The position numbers and the translations under genes are program-made. The notes under the pieces were generated by a model. It was given only the letters and a program-made list of their open reading frames with translations. It was not told the DNA's origin and did no database searches. This document shows, in pieces, positions 25,079 through 37,930 of a DNA stretch of 64,000 bases. Numbering within the stretch: the first letter of the stretch is position 1; every line of letters begins with the position of its first letter. Origin of the DNA: Rachycentron canadum (Eukaryota; Chordata; Actinopteri; Carangiformes; Rachycentridae); the NCBI GenBank assembly GCA_038496675.1, contig CM076648.1, forward strand, positions 12,423,152 through 12,487,151, in the 5' to 3' direction.

Positions 25079-25129
25079 GTCATTGCCTGGAGCAATCAGT
25101 AGAGCTGCTCTGCCTACCTGCGTATATCA
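25079..25129 (+). other. apba2: Candidate 51-nt 5'UTR exon of apba2
   Basis: A strong pyrimidine tract ('cattctctctccttttg') and 'tgctttag' precede the exon, and the consensus donor gtaagt starts at 25130. The exon itself has in-frame stops and is noncoding. It sits between the putative promoter and the first coding exon, where 5' noncoding exons are expected. The splice signals are good by eye, but such pairs also arise by chance over this distance. Confidence 0.35.
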
Positions 25130-25696
25130 GTAAGTTAGCTTTACTGTGCCTTGGCAGGTTATTACAGTATAATTGCATATTGAAGAGTGTTGGAGGAATT
25201 TTTATAGTGCCACATGACAACTATTTCAGTTCTTCCAAAGTGTAGAGATTGTTTAAACTTGCTATCACTATCCATTGTTGTATGTCTCTGTGTTGTTCTG
25301 TGTTTCTATGTACCATAGTATTCATCATTTTTCCAACTTGTTATACATACTGGTATACTCAGGCTTGTTGCAGACTTCTGAACAGGCATAGACATAGTAA
25401 CCTCTAGGCCATAGAGGTTTTCACTTGAAATATTGTATTAAGTGTTGTCAACATCTCCCTGCTCTCGATAAACACCAGTAGAGGATGAGATGAAACTGAG
25501 AGAGACGACAGAGGCAAGGGGCTTGTGTGCTGATGGAGGAGGAGGGAGAGCATCGTGAGAGAACCTGACTGAAGACATGTACAGGGGTGGAGGAAGAGCA
25601 TGCAAAAACAACGCTTTAGCACAGTGTTGCGAGCCTCTCAACACCACCTCCCCTCATCATTTATTAATCTTCTGCTAGAATATTCATCCATCCTGG

Positions 25697-25697
25697 T

Positions 25698-25752
<55 letters not shown>
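25697..25752. repeat. (GA)n microsatellite
   Basis: Uninterrupted GA repeats after a short 'gagagataga' lead. On the RNA this is a purine tract. Confidence 0.95.
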
Positions 25753-25758
<6 letters not shown>

Positions 25759-27816
25759 TTTAATAGAGCTCATCAATGTATCACAACCTTTGTTTTTACA
25801 GTCAATTGCTATAAAAGATCAACCTACTTCTTCCATCCATCACTACTAGTCTGAGTATTTCATGTATACTTCTGATTTTGAACACAATCTTCTCTGTAAA
25901 GGGATTAAAGAGAGACAGGGCGGGGCTGTTTGTTCTGGGTATCAGCATAAGACCCACTCTCCTAAAGGAGCTGTGACTCCATAACCACATTACTGACATG
26001 AGCCTTACGACCATGCTCACACTTGACTAGCTCTGTAATCAGCCTCAAAATAGGTCCCCACCCATCTGCATGCCACTGATAATGTTTATGGGAAATCCAT
26101 GGCTGTTAGGATTCATACAGGAAACTTAAGCAGAAGATTTAAGGATGGCTGCCTTTTGAACTTCTGTCAGCTAGTGCAGTGGACTGATGCGTGCTCAGTC
26201 TGCAAGCTTTTATGAATCACTTATTCTGATGAATTCCTTTTCATATGAAGGGAAGGACAAAGAATATCGTGGTCCCCTAACTTGTTGTACACCATTAAAA
26301 GCTGCTGTGGCTCAATATATGTGTACACTAATTCTGTGATACCACACTGTGAATGTACTGCACTGTGATAACTAACCTCAGAGTCAGGTTAAATTTGATG
26401 CCTTGCTATTAAGTCAGTCACATCTGTCATCACATATGCTGTTAACTGTGTGAGGAACCATCTGTGCTTTTCTTATTTTCTGCTGTTTTGGGGGCCAAGC
26501 AGCAAAGCTATGTAGGCACTCCTTGTGTGTCTACCTCCATCTTATTCTTGTGCATATGCGTGTGTGTGTGCAGGCAGTGTAATATTGCAAGAAAGTTGTT
26601 CTGCCTTATTACCATTTAGTCAAATTTGCCAACCTGCAAGCAAAAAATTCATGGTGCTGCCATAAATGTATTAGGCCCCCTGAGGAAACTGTGTAGCTCA
26701 TATACTGTTACCACTATAATCCCTATAAACTCACAGATCACCAAACCTGTGATATAAAACCTTGACATAAATGTGTTGTCACAAACCACATTTTGCTTAT
26801 TTTTGATTTACGCTGAATTCCAGTTAGCTTCTGTGTTAAAGATCTCCTTGAAGCTAAGTCTGGTTGCCATCAGCCAGACCAAAATATGTAAAAATCTATA
26901 AAAATGAATTTACTGTAACACAATAAATGATGTGTTTTTCAAATTTTTTCAGTTTTACTTTGATTTGGACGTTGATTGGAGTCATTTATAGTAAATGATG
27001 TGTGAACCAATATATAGATACAGCTATTAAATAATGAGTAGTGTTTTGACGATATCTTGAAAACAACATAATACAAGTAAGCAATAAAAAGCCCAAGACA
27101 TAAAATCATATAAAACACAAATTTTACCTAAAGTACCAAGTCAAGCTTGTCATTTCAATACTAGTCAAATAATAATAATAATAACAAACAAAGATTAGAT
27201 TAGATATTTTTTATGATAAGACCATTAAATTAGTTATTAAGTTAATGGTCTGATGTTGAATTGATAAGAGAAAGACAGTGTTATTTTAAATACTGAATAT
27301 TTAAAGGTGGACCTGTGGTGACCTAGTGATATGCCCATTTAAACCTCAGCATGTGAAACAAATGAAGGACAGTATTTCAGCAACTATACTTAAATGACTA
27401 AACAGGGAAAGGTCCACAGTGTAGTTTTGGACCAGAGCAAGGAGACCAAATACAGAGTGATGTGATGTAACGGGATTCAAATGAAAGCTGCAATAATCCA
27501 GATTTCATGGGATCAGTGCTGCTGTTAGCTCTGTTTGGTTAGCCATCATGGCCAAGCTCTTTCAGACCCCTTATGATCTCTTATGATCCCTGGCTCCAGC
27601 CCTTGCAACAGTGAAATTTGTGAACTACAGTGAATTGACTGAGGCAATATATGTACAAGCTGCATTGTTTGGCATTGATTTATTTCCTTTCCAATCTGAC
27701 CTTTCATAGAGTAAATAAAAGCATGACAGTTATCTCTGTAAGTAATTTGTACATACTGATGGAAGAAAACATCAGTGAAAACATAATCCTGCATTTTCAG
27801 TGGGACTCTTGAGACA

Positions 27817-27820
<4 letters not shown>

Positions 27821-27863
<43 letters not shown>

Positions 27864-27864
27864 T
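27821..27864. repeat. (CA)n(TA)n microsatellite
   Basis: CA repeats run to ~27855 followed by a few TA units. Confidence 0.95.
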
Positions 27865-29948
27865 GCATCTGACAACAGAAACAGAAAAGTATGTACATGA
27901 GAAGAGTTTTATTGGGAATATGTGATCACAGATCGTAGGAGAGAAGCACACAGATAAAGAGCTGAAACTGCAAATAACCAATAATGTCCAGCTATATCCC
28001 AGGTTTTTGAGTCTTGCTTACAGTGTGAAAACCATAAATACAGTTTTTGAGTCGTTATTACTGGACAGGCTGTTATGCTGTTCTGCCTACAAATAAGTGA
28101 GTCTCTAGAAATATTGTATGGAGAAAGAACTTTTGGTGAGAGTTCAATATAAATGTAAACAATGAAATTTCACCACAACAACTCATGTCATTACTCTGTA
28201 TCATTTAATGCAACTGGCATTGAGAGATGTGAAATTTCCTCTGCTGCTGCTCAGTAATTATCCTTCTGTTTATTATATATTTGATATAATATGTTTTACT
28301 GGTGTCAAGTATAGTAGTTATAATTGCAGTTATATTCTTTTAAATGAAATAAGATCAATTGATTAATAGCAATGAAGCTTTTTTTTTTTTTTTGTCAATA
28401 TACCTCTATTATTCTTTGTTCTTTACGGGTTGAGAGAATTTACCCCTATCATCAACCTAAATCACCAGAATATTTTTATGTGACCCTTTGGTGTCTTTGC
28501 TCTTTCACAGTGAGTCCAGGTAGTTTGTAATGATAAAATGACATGAAACTAAAACTGCTTATTTGATCAAATTGTCCTGTTCATTATCAGGACTAGAAGC
28601 GATAGAGGGGGAAGGATCAAAGAGATAGATGCATCTAGAAACAGCTGTGATCAGGTCTAGTCTTGGAATCCCATATGTGTTGCCTTGGCACATATAGTAC
28701 ATATTCTCCTGCCTTGGTGTGGTATAACACTGAGCCAGAGCCAGCCTCGTTACCAAACCAAGGCTCTGACTGCATTCTTGTTTGGCACAGTTTCCACTTA
28801 GCAATTTGAGTGAGATTTCCCCAAAGAAATCTAGGTTTAACAATCTTAAAATAGCTTGGAATCATACATTATTACAGCAGGCCTGCCTTCTCTGTCAAAC
28901 TGCACTTGCTGCTATGATTATTGTCTTGTTTTCTCCAGGCTTCCACATCTGAAAAGATTCCCTAGCCTCATTAGCATAGCTTTATAGTTGATGTGAAGAG
29001 ACTCACAGATGGCTTTTCTGTCTCTCAAAAGTAAATGCACTTTAAAACCTTTGTAGATTATGCAACACACACAAATCGATGTTGTTATATTTTTTAAGTT
29101 TGAATGTATAAAAGAAGAGTTGCTGGGGAATACAGAAAGCACACAGAGCTGCTTTTGGGACATGAGGTTATGTATTATGTGTGTGTGGAGCGTAGGTGGG
29201 CAGATTTCAATCTTCCAGTCTGACTCTGTGTGTTTCCCTTGGGGTCAGTAAAGCATAAAGAATGCTGGGAGGTGTGACAACCCCTCCTGAAGCCACCACT
29301 GCTTCAGGAGGATTGATGTGACAATTTCACACTACAACCAGCAACACCCATGCACACACCACACTCAGTCAGCCAGATGCAACAAGCTGGAGCCACTGTG
29401 TCAACAAGGACACATTGTCATTCACATCTAAGACACAAATATGCACATGCACATATTCGTGTACATGCAGATAAGCAAAATGTCAGTGCAAAAAATGGAA
29501 CCAGACTGACTATCAAAACCAAGCTTCTTTGTGTCTGTTTGTTTCTTTTGTTCTTGTCAGGAGTCTTGCTGCTCCTCTGTGTGGCCGAGCAGGCTCTGTC
29601 TCTGTGATTAATCCTCAGTCTGTCAGCTGGCCAGTGGTGATACTGAAACCAAACAAAAACTTGCACAAAGCTTAACAGCGACCATGCTCCCATGGCCCCT
29701 TTCGGGATGACGTGTGCAGGTTGGACTTGCAAATCACATCATTGCAAAACAAAAAAGCAGTAAGGCATCATTGTTTTTCAGGGGCAAACAATGACAGACA
29801 GGTATGGTTTGTTTTCAGTTTACTGTTAATTACTGTCAGCACATTGATGTGTTGTTTTCAAGGCATTTCAGTCACAAATGCATGTAGCCCAAGCATGCAT
29901 GTGTAGATGTGGAAAAAAATAAGGTTGGGCCTGATGGAGTGAGCACTA

Positions 29949-29949
<1 letters not shown>

Positions 29950-30009
<60 letters not shown>
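29950..30009. repeat. (GT)n microsatellite, about 30 units
   Basis: Near-perfect GT repeats of ~58 bp. Confidence 0.95.
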
Positions 30010-30010
<1 letters not shown>

Positions 30011-32374
30011 ATGTGTGTATTCACTTGCGTGATGTGAAAGCTGATGAATATTTTCCTCCTGTTTTCCCTGAGGGGTTGTGTGATTGACCGAACCCAGAAG
30101 TTATTTCATGTGCCTGCCACCAAACTACATTAGTGGGCTTGGCTGTTACCGCTCAGCCTGTCTCTCTTTCTCAACAAGATAAGGGGATATTTCCTGGCCC
30201 AATATTGCTTGCTCTGTTCTGTGCTGTCACTGAATACAATGACCATCACCACATTCAATGAATATTATTAGCATTTTTCTGAGGAATCTGTCAGTGTGGA
30301 AGACAGCTTTGTGGGAGTCGAAGTACACACTGTTTTTGCTGTGCTCTGATATCTGAGCTGACTCTTGGAGAATACAGTTGATACTGTGGTGTATTCTCCA
30401 GCCTAAATGCAATTATGAGACACCTGTCAAATGTCCAGTATTGCCAGTCATTAACAAGAAGTCACCTGGCTCAGCACTTCAAAGCTGCTGCTGTTGTACT
30501 GGTTTGAAAGGACCTCACAGAGGTCAAGAGAGTGAAGGCTGCTGCGAAATAACTAGTGTTGATTAAAAGTTGAAGAAAAATGAGGATTAGAGGCCTGAGG
30601 GGAAAGATGTTTGTGGAGACAGGTCAATAAGAAGCAGAATTGTGAAAGACCTCTGACTGAGGGATCAGGAGGACCATTGTGTCACCTGGGGAGCAATTCT
30701 CACCTTCATCTCTCCAAACTGTAAGTGACAATCCAAGAAGAATGACGGGTCAGTGTTGCAGGCCAGGATGTGTTATTGTCCATTCTACTGGCTGGCTGTT
30801 TGCTAGGTCTATACAATATAAAATAACAATGTGTTTTTAATTGAAATATAATCAAAATTGTTACATGGAGAAGTGCAATATCAAAATGGCAGAAGCTGCA
30901 AAATATTACAAGAGCTGCACTATTTTTGATGAAGGTGAAACATACTGTCACAACATTGCTGTGCATTGTTAGGTCAACAAGTGTTGTGGTGCTACACACA
31001 TTTTATCATTAAACAGAACAAACATCCATGGTTTCTAATTAGCAGTATCCCCATAATCTTTATTATCTCCTCCCTGTTTTATTTGCCCATTGGATTAATG
31101 TCCAATATTCAGATTTCAGTTAGTGTGATATACACTAACACTTAAAGTAACAAGGGTGAAACTGGTTTGGGTAAAAACAGTAAAATCAGCTGTGATATCA
31201 AGGCTGCTTTTGCTATTTTACCCAAAGTTTGTAATTTTACATATCAAAATAACATAATGCTTTTTATCTGTCTCTGTGTCACTTAGTCCCTCTCATCAGT
31301 AACCAAACCCAGTCGACACTTTCAATTAAACCCAGTGAAATCGCTCCAGTATGTGTCTTCCTCTTGGGACATTTAGCTGTGTTTAGCTCTCTGCAAGCTG
31401 GGCTTGTTGCCATGCAAACTTTACACAGTGTTTCATGTTCCTTTTTAAAATTTAGGCCAACCTAACCCATGGCCCACCTGGCCCGCCTCTGAGCCCACAA
31501 ACTGAAGTATGTTTGCACTCAGTAACCCGGGCGATTGTTTGCTCTGGCTGTACCTAGCAGCCACATGCAACACGTTTTAAAAAGTTTTATTTAATTCTCC
31601 TGCTGTTCTTTATTCAGCTTTTATGTTTGTTGTCTTTGGTGTTTCAAACACACTTTTGGTATTTTTGCAGTCAGGCTTGTCTGATACCTGAGGTACACTA
31701 GTATAAGAGCAGTCATCAGAAAGACTGAGGTTGTGTGTGTTAGAGGCTTTGACAATCATATCCAGTCACATTCATTACTTTGATCCCTAAATACAGGGCG
31801 ATCCCTCTCATGACGCACAGACAGTTTGGCAACGCTGTAGAGACTTTTCCTCAGAGGAAACTGATAATTGTCTGTGACGGGCAGAGTTTCAAATAAGTAT
31901 ACAGCAGCTCAAATATGCAAATATGCCAAGAGCTGATTATGTCTCCTTGTAAACTGAACTGAACTATTTTTTGGACAGATCCTACAGTCATCATGTGTTC
32001 TGTATTTATTTCTCATTGCAGTGATCTATACGATCATCACCATGTGCAGTTCAGTTATGTCACATAAAATGTACATTTTTAAAGTTATGGTGCAACTACT
32101 AAATTTTAAAATCTACACAGTCTCTATCACTTTATCTGATTTCAGCCACATATCTACTTGTATTGCCTATGTTAACCTGTGTTATGTCATGCATATGTGT
32201 GGCTCAACTGTGTGCAACATCACTCAGCTATTTAAGATAGCTTTAAGGAGAGTAAAGGAAAGGCTTTCAGTATATGCTACAACCACGCCCCGTCTCCCAC
32301 TTGGGTGCAGGATAATTGCAAACAGGTTCAGTTGGTGTAACACAAGCAGGTACCATGCTCACCATCTGGGTTTA

Positions 32375-32530
32375 TAGTGTTAGCATGCTAAAATGCTAAT
32401 TAGCACTAAGAACAAAATATAGATGAGTTTGATGGGAATGACATAAAATGAAATTTTACAGGGATTTGGTCACAAACCAAAGTATTTGGCAAATTAAAAT
32501 TTCATCCTGATGAGACTAATAGTGAGGCCA
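32375..32530 (+). repeat. Teleost interspersed repeat fragment (nonautonomous, class uncertain)
   Basis: The words 'ttagcatgctaaaatgctaa', 'ttagcactaa', 'gatgggaatgacat' and 'ggtcacaaaccaaagtattt' are characteristic of a very common fish interspersed repeat known to me from many teleost genomes. The copy is partial and noncoding. I do not recall its formal family name with certainty. Confidence 0.6.
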
Positions 32531-32969
32531 TCCCCAGAGTTCATATAATGTGGTTGACATGGCCACCCCCCGAACCACAAAAAAAGAACTATAATAGGAA
32601 AAACAAACATCCACAAAGCAAAAGAAACAGTGAGGGTATACGTTTCTTTGTTTACTACCTTCATTTCCATATATCTGTTTTATCCAGATCAGGGGAAGGT
32701 CTTCTCTTAAGTCTTGTCTTAGACACTGCTCTGAGAATCAGTATGGATGCTTGTTGCTTGTGCTCCTGACACTAAAAAATGTGGTCCCTTGATTCTGAGC
32801 CACCCAAAAAGGAAAATCTTGTGGATTCATTCTGTCTTCATTTATTGTGTGGGAGCAAAATTACTTCACACCCAAAGTGATACTGTTTTCTTTCCAAAAC
32901 TGCTTAAAAAGGCTGCATAACCACAGTGTCATTATTTGAATAATGAGTGCATGCATGTGTTTGTTCTCT

Positions 32970-33235
32970 CGAAAGGGTTATTTGATGATTGGCTGAGACG
33001 GTCCTCCTCTGAGAGACTGCGCTGAAAAACAAAGAGTTGCCATGGTAACAGTCAAGGGTGAAGGAGGAGGGTGTGTCTGGTGTTGTGCTTGAAGTGGTGA
33101 GATGGACATTGGCAGGCAGGATGGTGGGGGAGCGAGCGATGCGTTCTGTGGTCCTGTGCCATTCGTGCAGCTCACCAAGTCTCTGCTTTCCCTCTCTTCC
33201 TGTCTCCCGCATCGCTCTCTTGTTGTTGTCCTGAA
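32970..33235 (+). promoter_or_regulatory. Possible second promoter or first exon with an RFX X-box
   Basis: A GC-richer patch contains an inverted CCAAT box ('gattggctgag', ~32987) and GTTGCCATGGTAAC at 33036-33049, a near-palindromic RFX X-box. It ends in a good donor 'cctgaa|gtgagt' at 33236. The geometry fits an alternative first exon of ~150-180 nt. The ORFs here have no family match. RFX factors drive neuronal and ciliary genes, and apba2 is neuronal. Confidence 0.35.
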
Positions 33236-36200
33236 GTGAGTAGGAGGCTGTAAGGAGAACAAACGCTGAATCTCAATGAGACAGCTGAGAGGAAACTCAT
33301 TTTCTCTTTCTGTCTCTCTCTCATAGTGCTTTTATTCTTTATTTACAAGCTGCATAACTCAGCGTAGTCAGGTTATTACACAATTTATCAACATACTATA
33401 TGTTTAATGATGTGGAAATGTTGTAAGGGTAGTTTAATTTATTATACAGTTAAATGTTTACTGGGTCATATGATCAGAGTTGACCCTAATAAAAATGACA
33501 GATTGTTGGCAACAGCGATTATTTCATGGACCATAGAATTTTTATTTTTCATACAATGCTCCTCAGTTTCTTATGGTTTCATCAATATGACACATTAGGG
33601 AATGTGTAAATGACAGTTAGAATACCTCCAGTGAAAGACAATGCAGGAAGGGCATTTCTGTAAATAGTGCATATCGACATGGACTAAGGCTTACTTATTT
33701 TCCAGATTGGCTTTATCTCTCAAAAGAGTTTATTCCTTACATTTCTCATAATCTGTTTGACACAGAATCCCTCCACTGCAGGTTAAGAGTCCTTCCCCCT
33801 TCTTGAATGAATACAGGAAATAAAACCAAATCCATATCTTAATAATGAGCCCTGTAATGCAGGTACAATATGGTGTAAGTTGGATGTGATCATTGTGAAA
33901 AAAGACTCAGACCTAGTGTCACGGATGCCAGGTCCTGCACTGCTTGATTCATATTTGTTGACTGTTTGGGATGAGATGTAAATGAATCACATTCACAATA
34001 CAATTCTACAATGTTACCGTATCTTTTTATCAATACTTTTCACTGTTAAATTGGTGAGTTCAGTGTGTGTAATTTTAATATTACTTCAGATGTTTTTCCC
34101 TGTCTTTTGAACCTCTCAGTCTCAATTGACAATTGCACTTCAAGTAATTTAAGAATGACTTGCGTCTGCCCTCCTGAGTACAAAGTACATACAGTATAGA
34201 GTGAAAGCATTATCATTAAGGTTAGTTTCAAATGGCTGCAGATATCCCAGCTTGAGAAGCAAAACAGCTGGACTGTGGATGCACAGCTGATGGTGAACAC
34301 CTGCTAAAGCGCTGTGAGCTTTGAAGACTGTATATTAAATTATTTACACTATAACCCTAATCCAATACTAACATGATGTCTAATATGAATTTATATTAGC
34401 AATAAAGAATTACATTATACTACATAAATTAAATGTGGTTTGACTGAATTGGAATGATTTTATCCTCATCACATCCCTGCAGATTCCTGAAGAACAGGAA
34501 AATGTGTATTTGTGTAGGCACTTTTGTGCATTAGCAGATTTCTAAAAACAAGAACTTGTACAGATTTTTCTTTGCAAATGTCTGTGTGTGTGTGTCTGTT
34601 TGTGTGAGAGAGAAAAAAGAGAGAGCACACCAAGCAGAAAGCACACTTCTATTGAAACAGCAATTTCCTCTGTAGCAGCAGGTAGCCAGGTCTTCATTTA
34701 TGAAAGAAATGAAATAGGGAAGATTCCTTTCTCACTTTCCCTCCTGAAACTCGCAGTGAACCCCTCCATATTCCACCCCTGTTAGTCTGCTTTTACCTTT
34801 AAATTCAGCTGTCAGGTCTCAATTCTTTCCTTTTATTGTGGAAATTGAGCCAGAAGCAGAGGTAAGATTTAACTCCAGTAGCAGAATAGAATGAAATTTA
34901 TAATAATATATAGTAATTATTCAGACATAATACCTGCACATATAGACACCCAAAGAAGCTGCAAGTCACAATATGTATGTATAAAAAAGGTTTTCCAGAC
35001 TTAAAAAAAAACTGTGGTCTCAATAATGATTACAGTTTCAGAGTCAGAAGTCAGATCATCATACAACAAACTGAACTTTGCTGTAATCCAATTTATTTTA
35101 GACAATCTAAAAAGTAAAAAATATAGTATAAAATATAGGGTTAGAAAATACCATCCGAAAAGTTTGAGCCTCACTGTAAAAGAAGAACATAAAGCAGAAC
35201 ATAAAGAACCTATCTAGGTATTATGTTCAGATCATTTTTAAGTTATGTAGAAATATCAGAAGAGTGTTTAAACAAACCAAAATGTCTTCATGCAGCCATG
35301 CAGAGATACTCATGGGTCAGTTACTTTGGGAAGCTGGTGGTTCAGCTAGCAGCTGCCACTAATAATGTTTACGACTGTGGCGACTGCAGCCACCTTTTGC
35401 ATACATGATGCATTGGTGCTGGAATTAACTGGGAACAAGAGAGAACACGGTGCTCCATCTTTCCAGGAAGCTACTGCCTCAACTCCCACTCTTCCACTTT
35501 TTCACCACAGAGCCTATATACAGTATCCTTTTGCTGCTAAATGATACACGACTGATAAATGACAAACAGCTGAGCCTGCAGCACACATGTTGAAAAATGA
35601 GGCTTTGGAAATGAATGTCAGTGATCAGTGACTAAAATGATCAGAGCAGATTGTCGCAACACAAAACATATTTTGATCTTTTGTTATGATTAGAGCATTA
35701 AAAAATACAGACTTTGCCAATGTGGACAAGATTAACATTTCTTAGTATCATGTTAAAAAATGAACTTATGACATCCATAAAGAAAATAGCCTTGTCAATA
35801 TGGTTGAAGTTTGCATAATATCGTTGAAGCTAGTGGTGGATGGACAATTGGATATTATTTATTGATTAAATGGATATCATAACATGAATATATAAATTTT
35901 TATATTGTGAAATAAGATCTCGAGTTTAAAAACAGCAGCTAAAAATACTTGATTTGGAAATGCTGAAGTTTCCATTCTGATGCACAGAGTAGTGTGTGTT
36001 CACATAACCATGATAGGCTTCCAGTGAAAGCTGATAAATATGCCCAGCCCTGGGGAAAAAAACATTGCAGATGGTCATTGCTGTGTCATGTTTTCACTCC
36101 TTCACATACCTAAATGGCAGAGACCTCAGTGACAGAGGTATTTTTGTCTTACTATGTTTAAAGAAGATTTGGATTGCTTTGTTAATTTGTCTGATACTCC

Positions 36201-36394
36201 TCTGTCTTACCGTTAGCAGTCCTGTCTTCTCTCCTTCTCTGTTGATGTCTGATTGTCTAATGTACGGGTGTGAACAGAGGTCATAACTTTTCAAGGCGGT
36301 GAGACATTAGTATTCCAGAGACCCACACTCTGACCAGCCATCTGCTGTTTTTCAGACAGACTAACCCTCTGTCCTCTCCTCAGCCTTGCTTTTA

Positions 36395-36395
<1 letters not shown>

Positions 36396-36447
<52 letters not shown>
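36396..36447. repeat. (AC)26 microsatellite
   Basis: Perfect AC repeat of 52 bp. Confidence 0.97.
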
Positions 36448-36449
<2 letters not shown>

Positions 36450-36651
36450 CTAATACATGTGTCTGGCAAACTGGGGAGTGTCTGAGGTTAATTTAAAGCT
36501 TTATCTTACAGTAGCTGAAGCGTTTTGTGGCAGGCATGAATAGGTCTGTCCATTGAGACAGCCTTGCAAAAGTGGTCCCCAGCTGCAGCTCAAAACAGAC
36601 AATTGGGAAACTGCAGGCAGGGAGGCTGGTATGCTGCTGTTAGTACTCCTG

Positions 36652-36654
<3 letters not shown>

Positions 36655-36744
<90 letters not shown>
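36655..36744. repeat. (TG)45 microsatellite ending in CGCG
   Basis: Perfect TG repeat of 90 bp followed by cgcgca, an alternating purine-pyrimidine tract able to adopt Z-DNA. It lies 207 bp after the complementary (AC)26 tract. Confidence 0.97.
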
Positions 36745-36750
<6 letters not shown>

Positions 36751-37359
36751 GGTGGGCTGTAGAAAGAAGCACACAGTGATGGAGCCAGCTGGATCCTGAT
36801 TTCTTTTTGCACCAATCATCGATTCATTTTCTTTAGGCTCTCGATTTATACTTGGATTCCCATGGGGCTGGAGCATATCCCTGCATACATTAGGTAGAGG
36901 GCAGAAAAGTAATCTGTCCAGGAGAGACTCGCTCAGATACAATCTTTTAAACTCACATTTGTGGCCATGTGCAATTTGAGATCTTGTAGAGGGAAGCCAC
37001 AGCAATATAAAAGTTGTGGAAGAAGGTTTTAAGATGCTGACCATGTAATTGCAATATTCTCAATTGAGTTTCTGACAGCTATAAGGTCAACTCCCCAAAA
37101 AGAGCTGAAGAGCAAGACAAATCTATTTTATGCAGGGACATGGAAAGGGAAAAAAAACAAACCAACTAGAAAAACTGTGATTAAAGTTAGTCAGATACAA
37201 TCCACAATTTGTCTGCAATTTATGAAAGAAATTTACTTGGAAAACCCTAGAGACAAACAGATGCAAAATGTCAATTTGGTAAAATTTATTCATCTAATTA
37301 GAAATTAGATGAAAGATATGGTCAAAGCCAATTTCAGCTGTTGATGACAAAGGCCCTTT

Positions 37360-37930
37360 GGATTGATTCACATTGCTAACCTGACACGCCAGATGGTGTC
37401 TCATGCAGAACCATCTGGGAGGGCTTCGATGGAAACTGTTTGGAAAAGGGCAGGTGCTTTCAAAAAAAACACTTGGCAGGTGATTGGACGAACCATCTGT
37501 CTATCACTGTCTATTATTGGCTTACTTCAACCAGTTAGATTCTTCATCCTTGCTATTTTTGACAACCAGTGGAGCCAGTCGCGTCAGTTGAAACATCTTT
37601 ATCATGGAGAAAAGTCTTCAGTGCCATTCTTTTCTCCCTCAATAAAGAAATACTCTCCAGTTCTGATATAACTGAAGCTATAGCAGCAGCTACACTAACC
37701 CTTTTAGCAGCTTAGTTAATCTGTTCTTCTTGCTATCATCACACCACTGTGGCTCAACCATAAGCGAGTGAGCCTAGGAAGCTTCTGCCTTGTCGGGAAT
37801 CCAGCTGCCTCACAAGGTTAACGCATCACCTGACATCACCTGACATCACCTGACATCACCTGACATCACCTGACATCACCTAATGTTGCTTATTGTTGCC
37901 CAGTGTTTCTTAATATTTCCTGTTTGAAGT
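37360..37930 (+). mobile_element. Probable nonautonomous interspersed element
   Basis: From ~37360 the sequence changes character and includes a hairpin with 8-bp arms (CAGATGGT 37390-37397, ACCATCTG 37410-37417), a third 'accatctg' near 37490, and the 10-bp minisatellite at its end. I recall similar sequence as repetitive in fish, but I cannot name the family or fix its ends. The 102-codon open frame at 37363-37671 is not a recognisable transposase. Confidence 0.4.
37823..37880. repeat. 10-bp tandem minisatellite (unit tgacatcacc)
   Basis: About five and a half head-to-tail copies of a 10-bp unit with almost no divergence, suggesting a young or unstable array. Confidence 0.95.

Larger units (their letters stand above)
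25130..32374 (+). other. Intronic stretch with microsatellites
   Basis: No coding exon recognised. It contains a GA tract, a CA tract and a GT tract, listed separately, and a T-run at 28379-28392. Frames around 29350-29730 are Cys/His-rich only because of CA/TG content. Confidence 0.4.

Noticed and set aside
36501..37044. Thr/His or Cys/Val repeat open frames
   Set aside because: They are translations of the TG/CA microsatellite and not proteins. The same applies to frames at 8502-8741, 27546-27981 and 56237-56449.
37823..37880. Possible CRISPR-like array
   Set aside because: The 10-bp units are directly adjacent with no spacers; this is a minisatellite in vertebrate DNA.
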